From the NCBI GenBank assembly GCA_018821535.1, contig JAHJLV010000057.1, positions 37,925-101,924 on the forward strand: DNA of 64,000 nt. Reading direction: 5' to 3'. The notes beneath the pieces were generated by a model. The model saw only the letters and a program-made list of their open reading frames with translations, searched no databases and was not told the DNA's origin. Positions 34,611 to 44,595 of the stretch are shown here, piece by piece. Each line of letters starts with the position of its first letter. The first letter of the stretch is position 1. The translations under genes and the position numbers were made by a program. The DNA is from Pseudomonadota bacterium. GTDB lineage: Bacteria; Desulfobacterota; Desulfobacteria; Desulfobacterales; Desulfobacteraceae.

Positions 34611-35846
34611 ATGGCGGTATTTGAGTATAAAGCATTAAACACAAAAGGGAAGAAGCTTTCCGGCATTATTGATGCCGAAAGCATTTCAGCTGCCAAAAAC
34701 AAACTTCGGCAGGACGGCATTTATCCGACAGCATTAAACCGGGTCGAATCCCATTCCGGAGACAAGAGCAAAAAAAAATCGCCTTTTTTTAAAGACATTT
34801 CCCTGTTCTCAAGCATCAAATCATCTGAATTATCCATGATCACCCGGCAGCTTTCCACGCTTTTGTCCGCAGGATTTCCCCTTGTCAAGGCCGTGGGCAC
34901 CCTGATTCCCCAGAGCCGGTCCAAAATCATGAAAAAGGTGTTGTCCCGTGTAAAAGATGCCATTGAGGAAGGCAGCAGTTTCGCCAATGCGCTGGCATTA
35001 TATCCCAATGTGTTTTCGCCGATATTCATCAACATGGTAAATGCCGGAGAATCCTCCGGAACCCTTGAAATTGTTCTTGAACGGCTGGCAGACTTCAACG
35101 AGAACAAGGAGGCCTCCAAAAACAAAGTCCAGGCTGCCCTTGCCTATCCCATGCTCATGACCATTATCTGCCTGATCATTTTAACCTTCATGATGACCTA
35201 TGTTGTACCGGGAATTGTCACAATCTTTACCGATATGAACCAGACCCTGCCGCTGCCCACCATTGTTCTGATTTCGGTCAGTTCCTTTTTCAAATCCTTC
35301 TGGTGGGCCATTGCCATGGTTCCTTTTATTGTGTTTTTTATTTTTCACCTGATCCGCAAAACCAAAAAAGGCGCTTATCTGATTGACCGGATCATTATTT
35401 CCCTGCCCCTGATCGGACCGCTGTTAACCAAAATCATTGCAGCACGGTTCACACGGACCCTGGGCTCCCTGCTTGAAAACGGGGTTCCCATGCTGACCGC
35501 CTTAAAGATTTCCAGGACCATTGCCGGCAACCTGGTGATCAATGAACTGATCAATACTGCCTATGATGCGGTTGAACAGGGAAAAGACCTTGGCGATGTC
35601 CTGACTGCAAGCAAACGGTTTCCAGGTCTTGCATCCCAGATGATCAAGATCGGAGAAGCCTCGGGTGAGCTTGAAAAAATGCTGCTGAAAACAGCAGAGC
35701 TGTATGAAAAAGAAATCCAGACAACCATTTCTGCACTTTCATCCCTGATTGAACCTTTGATTATCCTGGTAATGGGTATTGTGGTGGCGGGAATTATTTT
35801 ATCGATCTGTCTGCCGATATTTGAAATCAACCAGTTGATTCAATAA
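34611..35846 (+). CDS. gspF: Type II secretion inner-membrane protein GspF
   Basis: 411 aa from ATG at 34611, the usual GspF start (MAVFEYKALNTKG), with AAAGGA upstream; an in-frame ATG at 34530 is too early. Two repeated T2SSF domains lie at about 70-195 and 275-395, each followed by membrane helices, near 170-195, 220-240 and 375-400. It is the polytopic platform protein linking the GspE ATPase to the pseudopilus. Unusually it is inverted relative to all other gsp genes here and separated from gspE by two genes. It converges with the TPR gene at 35849 with a two-base gap. Confidence 0.95.
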   Translation: MAVFEYKALNTKGKKLSGIIDAESISAAKNKLRQDGIYPTALNRVESHSGDKSKKKSPFFKDISLFSSIKSSELSMITRQLSTLLSAGFPLVKAVGTLIPQSRSKIMKKVLSRVKDAIEEGSSFANALALYPNVFSPIFINMVNAGESSGTLEIVLERLADFNENKEASKNKVQAALAYPMLMTIICLIILTFMMTYVVPGIVTIFTDMNQTLPLPTIVLISVSSFFKSFWWAIAMVPFIVFFIFHLIRKTKKGAYLIDRIIISLPLIGPLLTKIIAARFTRTLGSLLENGVPMLTALKISRTIAGNLVINELINTAYDAVEQGKDLGDVLTASKRFPGLASQMIKIGEASGELEKMLLKTAELYEKEIQTTISALSSLIEPLIILVMGIVVAGIILSICLPIFEINQLIQ

Positions 35847-35848
35847 AT

Positions 35849-36778
35849 TCAGAATGGAAAATTCAGGGTTAAGGATGCTCCTTTTTTTTCAGGATCAATT
35901 TTCGGCTGGATATGAACTTCCTGATTCAAAATCCGGATGACCTGTGCCCGGTTATATTTATGGGCAGATGAAACACCGCCATAGATATTTGCAGAATAAA
36001 ACCCGGTTTCCACAAACCCGATCACCCCTGCCAGCGCCTCATTGTCATTTTCCCATGCCTGAAAGGCTGCAACCATCAGGCCCACATTCAGCAAAAAAGT
36101 CACGGCTGCATCTTTATACCGCCCGCAGTAGGCAAAACCGCCTCCGGGGATGATTGACAGCACACCCGCAAGGGTGGGATTTTTTTGGGGGATCTGTTTT
36201 GCTTTTTTCACCATATCGATGCGAGTGTCTGCAGCGTAGGATGGCATATTCTCCGGGGAAATTTTTTCCAGATATTCCAGTGCCTGATCAAGAGCTTCTG
36301 ATTTGCCTTTTCTGGCTTCTGAAATCTGGATCATGGCCAGGTTAAAATAAATCTGATCTTTTATGGCCGTATCCCGGGTGAGTTTGAGATAATTGTGCAG
36401 CACCACCTGGGCATAGCCCGGATTGTTCTGGTGCATAAAGGCCCGGCTCTGGAAAAAAACACTCTGGCTCACAAGCGCTGGATCTGTATCTGCCAGGATG
36501 ATCTGATTAAAGATTTGTGCGGCTTCATGATATTTTCCGGTATAAAACAGGCACTGGCCGATTTTAAATTGCGCTGTTTGTTTTTGAGCGCTTTCGGGAA
36601 AAAAATGAACAAAGCGTTTAAACTCGACAAGGGCTGTTTCATAGTCTTTTTCATCCAGCAGCAAGGATGCATATTCATACTGCATATCATGGGTGATGAC
36701 CAAAGATTCACTGAAGGCTGAACTGCAGACACCCGAAAAGCAAAAAACGGTCAGGACATATAGTGAAAAAACTCTCAT
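35849..36778 (-). CDS. Exported TPR protein with hydrophobic DUF5683-like C-terminus
   Basis: 309 aa. A signal peptide (residues 1 to about 24, ending SAFS) is followed by TPR-like repeats at about 30-160 (LLLDEKDYETALVEFKRF and similar). The C-terminal third has GVLSIIPGGGFAYCGRYKDA and two hydrophobic stretches, a pattern seen in DUF5683-like membrane proteins. It overlaps the yidD stop by four bases and is probably the last gene of the gsp transcript. Role unknown; a coat or assembly factor for the secretion machine or for YidD is speculative. Confidence 0.7.
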   Translation of the reverse strand: MRVFSLYVLTVFCFSGVCSSAFSESLVITHDMQYEYASLLLDEKDYETALVEFKRFVHFFPESAQKQTAQFKIGQCLFYTGKYHEAAQIFNQIILADTDPALVSQSVFFQSRAFMHQNNPGYAQVVLHNYLKLTRDTAIKDQIYFNLAMIQISEARKGKSEALDQALEYLEKISPENMPSYAADTRIDMVKKAKQIPQKNPTLAGVLSIIPGGGFAYCGRYKDAAVTFLLNVGLMVAAFQAWENDNEALAGVIGFVETGFYSANIYGGVSSAHKYNRAQVIRILNQEVHIQPKIDPEKKGASLTLNFPF

Positions 36779-37101
36779 TTTTCCGTGTCAAACCACCAGA
36801 AATCATTGGCTTCAACCGGATCATATATGACAGTCTGATCATTGAGAACATATGAGGGGGCCAGGGTGGCTTCATCTCTTCCGCAGCGGATGATGCGATC
36901 CAGCGCCATGATCCACCCGATGACAGGGCCGTGTTTTTCAATTGATTTTTTTGCATAGCTTGAACAGGTGGGATACATGGGGCATCGATCCCCGTCAACC
37001 ACGGAAATATGCTCCTGGTAAAATGCTATCACAGGATTTTGACCGCTGTATGCGCTGGCAGCAAAACCAAATAACAGCGTCATAAATACGATCCAGGACA
37101 T
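36775..37101 (-). CDS. yidD: YidD-family membrane insertion efficiency factor
   Basis: 108 aa from ATG at 37101, two bases after the gspE stop and with AGGA five bases upstream; a longer frame from 37170 overlaps gspE. The YidD signature is clear: FYQEHISVVDGDRCPMYPT followed by CSSYAKKSIEKHG and a basic helix with CGRDE. A hydrophobic N-terminus replaces the short amphipathic helix of E. coli YidD and may act as a signal or anchor. YidD normally sits between rnpA and yidC; here it lies at the end of a type II secretion operon. Confidence 0.88.
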   Translation of the reverse strand: MSWIVFMTLLFGFAASAYSGQNPVIAFYQEHISVVDGDRCPMYPTCSSYAKKSIEKHGPVIGWIMALDRIIRCGRDEATLAPSYVLNDQTVIYDPVEANDFWWFDTEK

Positions 37102-37102
37102 T

Positions 37103-38794
37103 TTATTCCTGTGTGACACGCAGGACCTCCCCGATGGATGTGATCCCCTGAAGAACCTTAAGCATGCCATCCTGGCGCAGGGTTTTCATACCGGCATTCA
37201 AGGATGCTCTTTTAATCTGATTGGCATCTGATGTCTCAAGAACCAGAGTCTTTAATGTCGAATCCATGTGCATGATTTCAAGAATGGCCTCCCGCCCGAA
37301 ATACCCGGTATTAAAACATTCAGAACAGCCCTTGGGGCGAAATACAGGTTTTCCGATAAATTTTTCTCCGTAGCCGTTCAAGGCTTTAATGTGGGATGCT
37401 TCCAGAATGAATTTTTCTTTGCAGTGATGACACAGAATCCGGACCAGACGCTGGGCAATCACTGTATTTACCGAAGATGCAATCAGATACGGTTCCACCC
37501 CCAGATCCACCAGACGGGTAATGGCCCCGGCTGAATCATTGGTGTGAAGGGTTGAAAAAACCAGATGCCCGGTCAACGCCGACTGGATGGCGATTTCTGC
37601 GGTTTCAAGGTCCCGGATTTCTCCGATGAGCACCACATCCGGGTCCTGACGCACAATGGAGCGCAGTCCTCTGGCAAAAGTGACCCCGATCTTGCTGTTC
37701 ACCTGGATCTGACCAATGCCTTTGATATTGTATTCCACGGGATCTTCAATGGTGATGATATTTTTATCCGGTGAATTGATTTCCGACAATGCCGCATACA
37801 GGGTGGTTGTTTTTCCGCTGCCAGTGGGGCCGGTTACCAGAACAATACCATTGTTCTGGCGGATGACTCGATTAATGGAATCATAATTTTCCTGGGAAAA
37901 TCCAAACTCGGAAAATTCAAGAAAATAGCCTGATTTATTGAGCAGACGCATGACCAGACGCTCGCCAAAGGATGTCGGAACAGTTGAAATACGGATATCG
38001 ATTTCCTGATCCCCGATTTTCACCTGGGCCCGGCCGTCCTGGGGCATCCGTTTTTCCGCAATATTCATTTTGGCCATGACCTTGATCCTTGAAATCAGGG
38101 AGGCCTGAACACCCTTGGGCGGGTTGAGCATCTCGTACAGAATTCCGTCTATCCGGTATCGCACCATTAAAACATCCTGGAAAGGCTCAATATGAATATC
38201 ACTGGCCCCGGCTTTTACGGCCTGGGAAATCATGTGGTTTACCAGACGGATCACCGGCGCATCACTGGTATCATCCAGAAGGTCTGCGGTCTGTTCTCCA
38301 TCATCAATAATGGTGAAAGAACCATCCTCCATATTATCCACCAGCTGCTGTGCACTTTCTCCGGAGCGGGCATACAAAGCGTTGATCGCAGAATAAATCT
38401 GATTTTTCGGGGCCAGCACAAGATCATGCCCGCTGGCATGTATTCTTGAAATCACGTCATCCACACCGGATAAATCCGAAGGATCATGCAGAAAAATCTT
38501 TACAGGCTGACCTTCCTGCACCAAAGGGAAGATACCTGTTTTTTTTAAAAAATGCCGGGATATCAGTCCTGTCCAGTCATCCTTGCATCCGTCAAGGGCA
38601 ATTAAGGGCTTGAACGGGATATCATAGATTTTTCCCAGAGCCTCAAGCGCATCATTCTCCTGCACCAGGCGGGTTTCAAGCGTAGAGTCCATCAGGCTTG
38701 CTGTGTCCGATTCAAAAGCAGCCCTGATTTTTTCACAGTGTTCCTGTGTCAGACCGTTTTTTTCTTTCAGTATGTTTAAATAGGTCTCAATCAT
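37103..38794 (-). CDS. gspE: Type II secretion ATPase GspE
   Basis: 563 aa cytoplasmic hexameric ATPase. N-terminal GspE/PilB domain at about 1-150, then a cyclic core with Walker A GPTGSGKT (322-329), Asp box, DPDVVLIGEIRD (Walker B, about 384-395) and His box. The zinc tetracysteine motif is intact (Cys455, 458, 490 and 493). It powers pseudopilus assembly together with GspL, GspM and GspF. The start overlaps the gspD stop by four bases. Confidence 0.97.
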   Translation of the reverse strand: MIETYLNILKEKNGLTQEHCEKIRAAFESDTASLMDSTLETRLVQENDALEALGKIYDIPFKPLIALDGCKDDWTGLISRHFLKKTGIFPLVQEGQPVKIFLHDPSDLSGVDDVISRIHASGHDLVLAPKNQIYSAINALYARSGESAQQLVDNMEDGSFTIIDDGEQTADLLDDTSDAPVIRLVNHMISQAVKAGASDIHIEPFQDVLMVRYRIDGILYEMLNPPKGVQASLISRIKVMAKMNIAEKRMPQDGRAQVKIGDQEIDIRISTVPTSFGERLVMRLLNKSGYFLEFSEFGFSQENYDSINRVIRQNNGIVLVTGPTGSGKTTTLYAALSEINSPDKNIITIEDPVEYNIKGIGQIQVNSKIGVTFARGLRSIVRQDPDVVLIGEIRDLETAEIAIQSALTGHLVFSTLHTNDSAGAITRLVDLGVEPYLIASSVNTVIAQRLVRILCHHCKEKFILEASHIKALNGYGEKFIGKPVFRPKGCSECFNTGYFGREAILEIMHMDSTLKTLVLETSDANQIKRASLNAGMKTLRQDGMLKVLQGITSIGEVLRVTQE

Positions 38795-40770
38795 TGCGGT
38801 TTCACAGTTTGGTTTTCTTTATTTTTGTCCTGATCATACAGGATCACTTCACCCCGTTTTATTGCTTCAATTTCACTGCGTTTCTGATCATACAGCTTCT
38901 GGCCTTCCAATGGATTTTTAATCACCCGTGGGGTTAAAAATACATAGAGGTTGGTCCTGTCTGAGCCGTCTGAAATTGCCTTGAATGCGTAGCCCAATAC
39001 CGGAATACTTCCCAGACAGGGCACTTTTTTTTCTGATTTTGAAATGCTTTCATCAATCAGGCCGCCGATGACAACACTGCTGGCATCCTCAACAATAATC
39101 GTGGTTTCAATCTGGCGTTTCAAGGTGGTGGGCCGGTCAGCACTCAAGGGCTGGGTGGCTGAATCCAGTCGTGTCAGTTCCTGATACACATTAAGCCGGA
39201 CCAGACGATCCTTGCTGATCTGCGGCGTAATTTTCAATGTGGTTCCCACATCTTTATATTCGTAAGAGCTGTAGGTCTCGGTTCCTGCATCCGCACTGGA
39301 CCGGGTCTGGTAGGGGACATTTTTCCCCACAGTGATGGTGGCTTCCTCATTTTCCGTTGTCAGAATCTGGGGGGTGGCAAGAATATGAACGTCCTTGTCA
39401 TTTTGAAACGCCTGAACCACAGCAGAGATATCACGAAATTCGATCCCGCCGATATTAAAGGTCCTTCCCAGAACACCCACTGAAAATCCGCTGGGCAAAG
39501 TTCCTGCAGCAATATTGGTCAGCGTGGAAAAAGCATTGTCAGAATCTGCTGAAAACCCGGTTACGCCTGCCCTGGAATTATCACTGGCACCCTGGGCCAC
39601 CTGCCATTCTGTCCCGATATTCAGGCCGCGGTTCACGTTGACTTCCATGATCAGGCATTCGATATACACCATGGCTCTGGGGATATCCAGTTTTTTGATC
39701 ACTTCTTCGAGCACCGGATAGTCTTCCTTGTCTGCCATGATAATCAGACTGTTGGTGGCTTTATCCGCCATGATCTTGACCTTGGTAGACAGCAGCGGTG
39801 CTGTTTTCTGACCGTCAGGAGCCTTGGCATTTGAACTTGTGGGGATTTCCAGAAGCACTTTGACCATATTTTCCGCCGAGGCATGCTCCAGATAATACAC
39901 CCGGATTCTTTCATCTCCCTTTGGAACTTTCTGATCCAGTATTCCAACCAGTTCCTTTACTTTCTGTGCTTCCACCTCGCTGGAAAGCAGAATAATGGAA
40001 TTGGTCCTTTCATCGGCAACCATCTTCACATCCATCTGAACTGTCTGGGCAGTCCGTCTGCCCTTGACCATCTCTGTAAAAACCGTGGTCAGACTTTTCA
40101 CCAGTTTTTCTGCATCTGCATTTTGAACAGGGATGACAGACACTTTTTTGCCTGTATTCTGCTTGTCGATCACATCAACAATTTTTATCAGACGGTCAAT
40201 GCTGGACAAAGGGGCTGTGATAATCAGCATATTGGTATCGCTGTAGGACAACAGCACACTGCCCTTGGGAACCAGGGGGGTAAAAAGGGCTTTGAGTTCA
40301 TCTGCCTGGGCATATTTAAGCGGAACAAGGCGGGTAACCAGACGGTCATCGGAATTTTTCAGATCATCCGACTCCAGAATCACACGGGTATCAATATTGT
40401 CAGAATTTGCCTGGGGCGTTGGAACAATTTTTGTCACCTGACCGGATACAACTGTTGAAAACCCATTGATATCCAGAACAGATTCAAACACTTTATATGC
40501 ATCCTTCACAGAAATCTTGGTGGGAGAGATAATGGTGACATTTCCTTTAACGCGGCTGTCCACAACAAAATTTTTACCGGTCAGTTTACTGATAAATTTT
40601 ATGAATATATTGATATCCACATTATTAAAATCAATGGATACAAATTTTGAATCATCAGCCCCTTTAGTATCTGTCTTTTCAGCAGCCATACCCGCAGTGG
40701 ACACCAGCAGAAAAACTGCACATAAAACACACAGGATATGATGCGGTATGATTTTATTTTTAAGCGACAT
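38791..40770 (-). CDS. gspD: Type II secretion secretin GspD
   Basis: 659 aa outer-membrane channel. Signal peptide at about 1-29 (ending AGMAA), N0 domain near 40-110, N1-N3 domains with repeated KLV/ADEL patterns, and a C-terminal secretin domain with the VPYQTRSSADAGTETYSSYEY loop region near 500 and the QIETTIIVEDASSVVIGGL signature near 570. The protein ends in a charged tail without an obvious S-domain. No pilotin lipoprotein is seen nearby. Confidence 0.96.
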   Translation of the reverse strand: MSLKNKIIPHHILCVLCAVFLLVSTAGMAAEKTDTKGADDSKFVSIDFNNVDINIFIKFISKLTGKNFVVDSRVKGNVTIISPTKISVKDAYKVFESVLDINGFSTVVSGQVTKIVPTPQANSDNIDTRVILESDDLKNSDDRLVTRLVPLKYAQADELKALFTPLVPKGSVLLSYSDTNMLIITAPLSSIDRLIKIVDVIDKQNTGKKVSVIPVQNADAEKLVKSLTTVFTEMVKGRRTAQTVQMDVKMVADERTNSIILLSSEVEAQKVKELVGILDQKVPKGDERIRVYYLEHASAENMVKVLLEIPTSSNAKAPDGQKTAPLLSTKVKIMADKATNSLIIMADKEDYPVLEEVIKKLDIPRAMVYIECLIMEVNVNRGLNIGTEWQVAQGASDNSRAGVTGFSADSDNAFSTLTNIAAGTLPSGFSVGVLGRTFNIGGIEFRDISAVVQAFQNDKDVHILATPQILTTENEEATITVGKNVPYQTRSSADAGTETYSSYEYKDVGTTLKITPQISKDRLVRLNVYQELTRLDSATQPLSADRPTTLKRQIETTIIVEDASSVVIGGLIDESISKSEKKVPCLGSIPVLGYAFKAISDGSDRTNLYVFLTPRVIKNPLEGQKLYDQKRSEIEAIKRGEVILYDQDKNKENQTVKPQ

Positions 40771-40838
40771 TCCTTTTTTCTCTCCTCAATCTTTTTTCCT
40801 GAAAAACAGCGTGAGAATCCGTTTTCATCTGCACTTGT

Positions 40839-41735
40839 TTACTCTCCAATAACCTGTAACCCGTCAGGCACATTATAAATCACTTCTTCAACCTTGCCCC
40901 GCCTCAGCAGCGTCAGTTTTGCCTGGTCTGAATGTATAACTTCCCCCAGAAGACTGATGGCATCTGCCTCGGAAAGCACCGGTGTGCCATTGACCTGCTG
41001 TACAATATCCCCGTTGCGAAGTCCCACTTTCCGGAATATGGATGAAGGGCGTATCCCGTAAATCATAAGGCCATCCGGCTCTCCATCTTTCAGATGCTGC
41101 CTGAATTTGATCTGGCGCATCAGATTGGAGGCCAGCTCGGGCAGTTCTTCCGGATCAATATTCTTGATAGATGGCACAGCCCCGGGGGCAAAGGAAGGTA
41201 TGTTAACCGGAATATTTACTGCTGTTGATGCAGTTGAAGGCTTTTCCTCCATGACCAGCACCTGCTTTTTCCCTTGAAACAGCAGGATAACCTTATGCCG
41301 CAGAATCTGTTTTATTTCAGCATCCTGAACCTTGTCTCCCACATTGTACAGATCCTGCTTCCGGATCTTTTTATCCTCAATCACCGCATAGGTCTCATCC
41401 GGTCCCACAACTGTACCATGCAATATCAGACTTAAGGTTGTCGGCTCCAGTTTTTCATCAGGGGCGACCGGGGATGCATCTTTTGGCGAGACATTGTTTT
41501 CAATATCCACCTTGAACAGATTTCTTTTTATGATCACCTGGCTGGCCATGGGATTGATCCGGGGAAGTTTTTGAGGATTATCAAAAACCTTGACAGTCTG
41601 ATCTTCTTTTTGGATATGTTGAATATTCTGCCCTGCAGGGATCTGGGGCACAAATTTTTTATATGCCGTATCCACAGCAAAATAGGCCATCAGAACAATA
41701 CACACGCTATTTATAATATTAAAAATATATTTCAT
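40839..41735 (-). CDS. gspC: Type II secretion protein GspC
   Basis: 298 aa. One N-terminal TM helix (about 5-23), a periplasmic HR domain (about 100-170, with ATYAVIEDKKIRKQDLYNVGD-like content), and a C-terminal PDZ domain (about 215-295, GLRNGDIVQQVNGTPV). It links the inner-membrane platform to the secretin. The start overlaps gspN by four bases. A 68-base gap to gspD holds no feature that I recognise. Confidence 0.9.
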   Translation of the reverse strand: MKYIFNIINSVCIVLMAYFAVDTAYKKFVPQIPAGQNIQHIQKEDQTVKVFDNPQKLPRINPMASQVIIKRNLFKVDIENNVSPKDASPVAPDEKLEPTTLSLILHGTVVGPDETYAVIEDKKIRKQDLYNVGDKVQDAEIKQILRHKVILLFQGKKQVLVMEEKPSTASTAVNIPVNIPSFAPGAVPSIKNIDPEELPELASNLMRQIKFRQHLKDGEPDGLMIYGIRPSSIFRKVGLRNGDIVQQVNGTPVLSEADAISLLGEVIHSDQAKLTLLRRGKVEEVIYNVPDGLQVIGE

Positions 41736-42601
41736 ATCTTTATCTCGGGCTGTCTCAAGGTTCCTTTAACCGCAAACCGTATGCCGTCCTTTTTAATATT
41801 TTTAACCAGGGCCTTTATGGCGGGTGAATTGGCAAAACTGGCCAGATAAGGAGAATCCGGAAGCACTGTGCCGGCAAGCGTCAACCGGCTGTTAACCACA
41901 GGTTCTTCAAGCTGTATAATCCCGCTAAGTTTTACATTGATAACCGATCCTGATGCTGTCAATTCTGACAGGTTAATTGTGTTCTGTTCCTGGGTAAACC
42001 GGATATCAACCCTTGAAAAATCAATTCTGGAAAGTTTCAACCGGTTGAATAATGAATTGGTCAGATCTGCGGAAAAATCCTTTATCAGAATACTGCCCTG
42101 CCCCGGATCATTCTGCGTATCGGTATCTGCATCATACCGGTAATCGCCATCGATCTTTCCGGTCATGGTGATCTGGGCCATCCGGGTATTATACCTGATT
42201 TTATCAAATTCAAGTCCGGACAGATTCAATTGAACGTTTGTATATGCAACCGGCTGTGTATCTTCAAACCCAAAACTGCCTTTCATAAGGCCCTTATATA
42301 ATTCTGAGTTAAAATGAATCTGTCTTTGATCCCCGAATACCAGTCCGGGCCCCAGTCTGATTTTAATAAAGTCCGGTTGAACAGTAAAATCCCGGCCGAT
42401 GGAAATCCGGGCATCTTCGGATTTCAGACTGAAGGGCAACGAAAGGTGGACATTTTCCATATTCGTATAAATATTTTTTTGCGGATGTGTCAGGGTCTGG
42501 CTGAAATAGGCGGCCAGTTGATGACCGGGAAACAGCACAACAAGAAATATCGCCACTGAAACGACAAACAGTAAAAGATAGCCTGTGATCCTGGATTTCA
42601 T
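41732..42601 (-). CDS. gspN: Type II secretion protein GspN
   Basis: 289 aa with one N-terminal TM helix (about 8-27) and a beta-rich periplasmic domain resembling AsmA/LptC-like lamellar repeats. The order gspC-gspN-gspM-gspL supports the assignment to the deltaproteobacterial GspN family (TIGR04411-like). Its role in secretion is not well established. Twenty bases separate its start from the gspM stop. Confidence 0.8.
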   Translation of the reverse strand: MKSRITGYLLLFVVSVAIFLVVLFPGHQLAAYFSQTLTHPQKNIYTNMENVHLSLPFSLKSEDARISIGRDFTVQPDFIKIRLGPGLVFGDQRQIHFNSELYKGLMKGSFGFEDTQPVAYTNVQLNLSGLEFDKIRYNTRMAQITMTGKIDGDYRYDADTDTQNDPGQGSILIKDFSADLTNSLFNRLKLSRIDFSRVDIRFTQEQNTINLSELTASGSVINVKLSGIIQLEEPVVNSRLTLAGTVLPDSPYLASFANSPAIKALVKNIKKDGIRFAVKGTLRQPEIKI

Positions 42602-42621
42602 TTCAAGCCCCGTTTCATTTT

Positions 42622-43164
42622 TTAAGCCTTGCTTCCCGGCATCAGTGTTTCGGTTTCAAGAACAGCATCCAGCTTGTTTTTTTGTTTTCCGGCTTTTGCC
42701 AGGGACAAGGAAGTGATGATCACGGCATTTTTTGAAGATTCTATCCGGTCCAGAAAATCCACCAGTGCCTTTAAATTAACTTCCTTGAGACTGATCTTTA
42801 CCGTTGCCACCTGATAGCTGGATGTTTCATCCTTACGGGTGAACGGTTTCATATAATCCACATTTTCCTTAACCCCGCTTTGCTGGGCCTGTGAATCTAT
42901 AAATGAAAACAGCGAAAAATCTGCAGGACGCTGCATGAGCGCCCGGGTCTGAAAATCAGACTGCCTGTTTAAAGACAGAATACGCTCAAGCTGTGTATTC
43001 ATCAAGGTCAGACTGGCCTGCTTTTCCGTAACAGACCGCTCAAGGATCTGTCTTTTCTCAAATACCGGAGCAATCCCCAGGCGGTATCCGAAAAAAACCA
43101 CCAGAAAAACAATTCCGGCTGTTAATATATTTTTTTCCCGTTTTGATATATCCAACATATTCAC
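42622..43164 (-). CDS. gspM: Type II secretion protein GspM
   Basis: 180 aa. Short cytosolic start, TM helix at about 15-33 (ILTAGIVFLVVFFGYRLGIA), a coiled segment (about 38-70) and a periplasmic ferredoxin-like domain. This is the standard GspM/PilO-like layout. It partners GspL in the inner-membrane platform. Divergent in sequence as is usual for GspM, but the position next to gspL makes the call secure. Confidence 0.87.
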   Translation of the reverse strand: MNMLDISKREKNILTAGIVFLVVFFGYRLGIAPVFEKRQILERSVTEKQASLTLMNTQLERILSLNRQSDFQTRALMQRPADFSLFSFIDSQAQQSGVKENVDYMKPFTRKDETSSYQVATVKISLKEVNLKALVDFLDRIESSKNAVIITSLSLAKAGKQKNKLDAVLETETLMPGSKA

Positions 43165-43203
43165 CCTGGCTGCATATCCTAATCTATTGATCTGTGGTTA
43201 TGA

Positions 43204-44595
43204 TTACATATCTATAACAAATTTAAAATTAACCCTGTTTTCTTTTTTATCACTGGCTGCACTGCTGATGGTCACTTTTTTAAACATATCTGATGACTCA
43301 AGTTTTAATTTGATCCTGTCCACATTATTAAAATTATCTGTTGCCCCGGACAATACCAGTCGCTGATCATTAAACAAAAACCGTTCTATTTCCATATCCA
43401 TCCCGTCATCAATCCTGGCGGACAATTCTGTCAGCATCCCCACAACCTTTAAATCACGATTCCGCAAACCCGTGTCTGCGCTCTTCCCGTTTTTTTCAAG
43501 TGCTGTCCGGACATTGGCCTGCATTTCCATATACACATCATTCACCACTTTCTTTTGGGGAAAGGCTTTTTGAAAAATCTCAACAGCCTGCTGATCCAGT
43601 TGAGCTTCCCTGGCCTTGAGCCTGGCATTATCCATGCTGACACTGATCATCATCAGGGACAGGGTACAGATCAACAGTGCCATGGCAACAGCGATCTGAT
43701 TAAAATAGGTGTTTAAAAATGAATGGGTACTGTATTTTCCTCTGCAGAAATTGAGCAGGTATTTATGCTTTTTATCCGGACGGATGGAGCACAGAAGCCC
43801 TTCTGTATCGATTTTATATCTGTTGGCAGTCATGTCTGTTTCATATGCCATGATATCATCAAATGCTTTATAGACCGATGCATGAACCATTTCGTGGTCG
43901 TCTGAGCAGATAAAAAGTTCAAATTCGCAATTCACCCCTGTCCGCTGGGAAACCCCTGTCAGTGTCTGACGGATGATTCTGGCCGTATCTGCGGGATTCA
44001 TGTTTTCTGAACCAAAGGATCTGACAGCGCACGGTTTTTCATCATGCACGACAACCAGTGTCATCAGTCGTTTTGCAATATGCAGAAATACAAAATTCTG
44101 ACTTGTGGTCTGAAGATTTAAAAAACTGGCGGCTGCGGCATATCCCGTGGGTGCAATCATCAGCGGCTGGACATTGAAACGCGCCAGAGCGCAGAAATAC
44201 TGGTCCACAAAAGATTCCGGAATGGAGGCGCTTAAAATGGCATTCAGTTGGCCTGAATGCCCGAGAACCAGAAAATCAGAGATATACACCTCTTCCGGGT
44301 CCGGAAGAACAGTTTCCAGTTCAAAGGGCAGAATTTTTCTGATCTTGCTGTCAGATCTGAACGGCAGTTCCAGATGACGGAAGGAAACCAGATTGTCCGG
44401 CACGAAGATAACCGCTGATGTGCATGAAGACAGGGGCATTTTCTGTGCGATGATATCCATGACCTGATCAAAAGAGTCAGATTCATATAATACCTGGCAT
44501 TCATCCCTGATCACCATCCGGGACTGTCCGGGCTCAATGAGTTTTGCTCTTATCCCCTCTGAATCAAGCTCAAGATGTAAAAAAACATCTGCCAT
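43204..44595 (-). CDS. gspL: Type II secretion protein GspL
   Basis: 463 aa. Cytoplasmic actin-like (PilM-like) domain at about 1-270, one TM helix near 297-316, and a periplasmic ferredoxin-like domain at about 375-463. It recruits GspE to the membrane and pairs with GspM. The start directly follows the gspK stop with no gap, indicating the same transcript. Confidence 0.9.
   Translation of the reverse strand: MADVFLHLELDSEGIRAKLIEPGQSRMVIRDECQVLYESDSFDQVMDIIAQKMPLSSCTSAVIFVPDNLVSFRHLELPFRSDSKIRKILPFELETVLPDPEEVYISDFLVLGHSGQLNAILSASIPESFVDQYFCALARFNVQPLMIAPTGYAAAASFLNLQTTSQNFVFLHIAKRLMTLVVVHDEKPCAVRSFGSENMNPADTARIIRQTLTGVSQRTGVNCEFELFICSDDHEMVHASVYKAFDDIMAYETDMTANRYKIDTEGLLCSIRPDKKHKYLLNFCRGKYSTHSFLNTYFNQIAVAMALLICTLSLMMISVSMDNARLKAREAQLDQQAVEIFQKAFPQKKVVNDVYMEMQANVRTALEKNGKSADTGLRNRDLKVVGMLTELSARIDDGMDMEIERFLFNDQRLVLSGATDNFNNVDRIKLKLESSDMFKKVTISSAASDKKENRVNFKFVIDM

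Noticed and set aside
36775..37170. Extended N-terminus of YidD
   Set aside because: The extra residues overlap the gspE end; the ATG at 37101 has a good ribosome-binding site.
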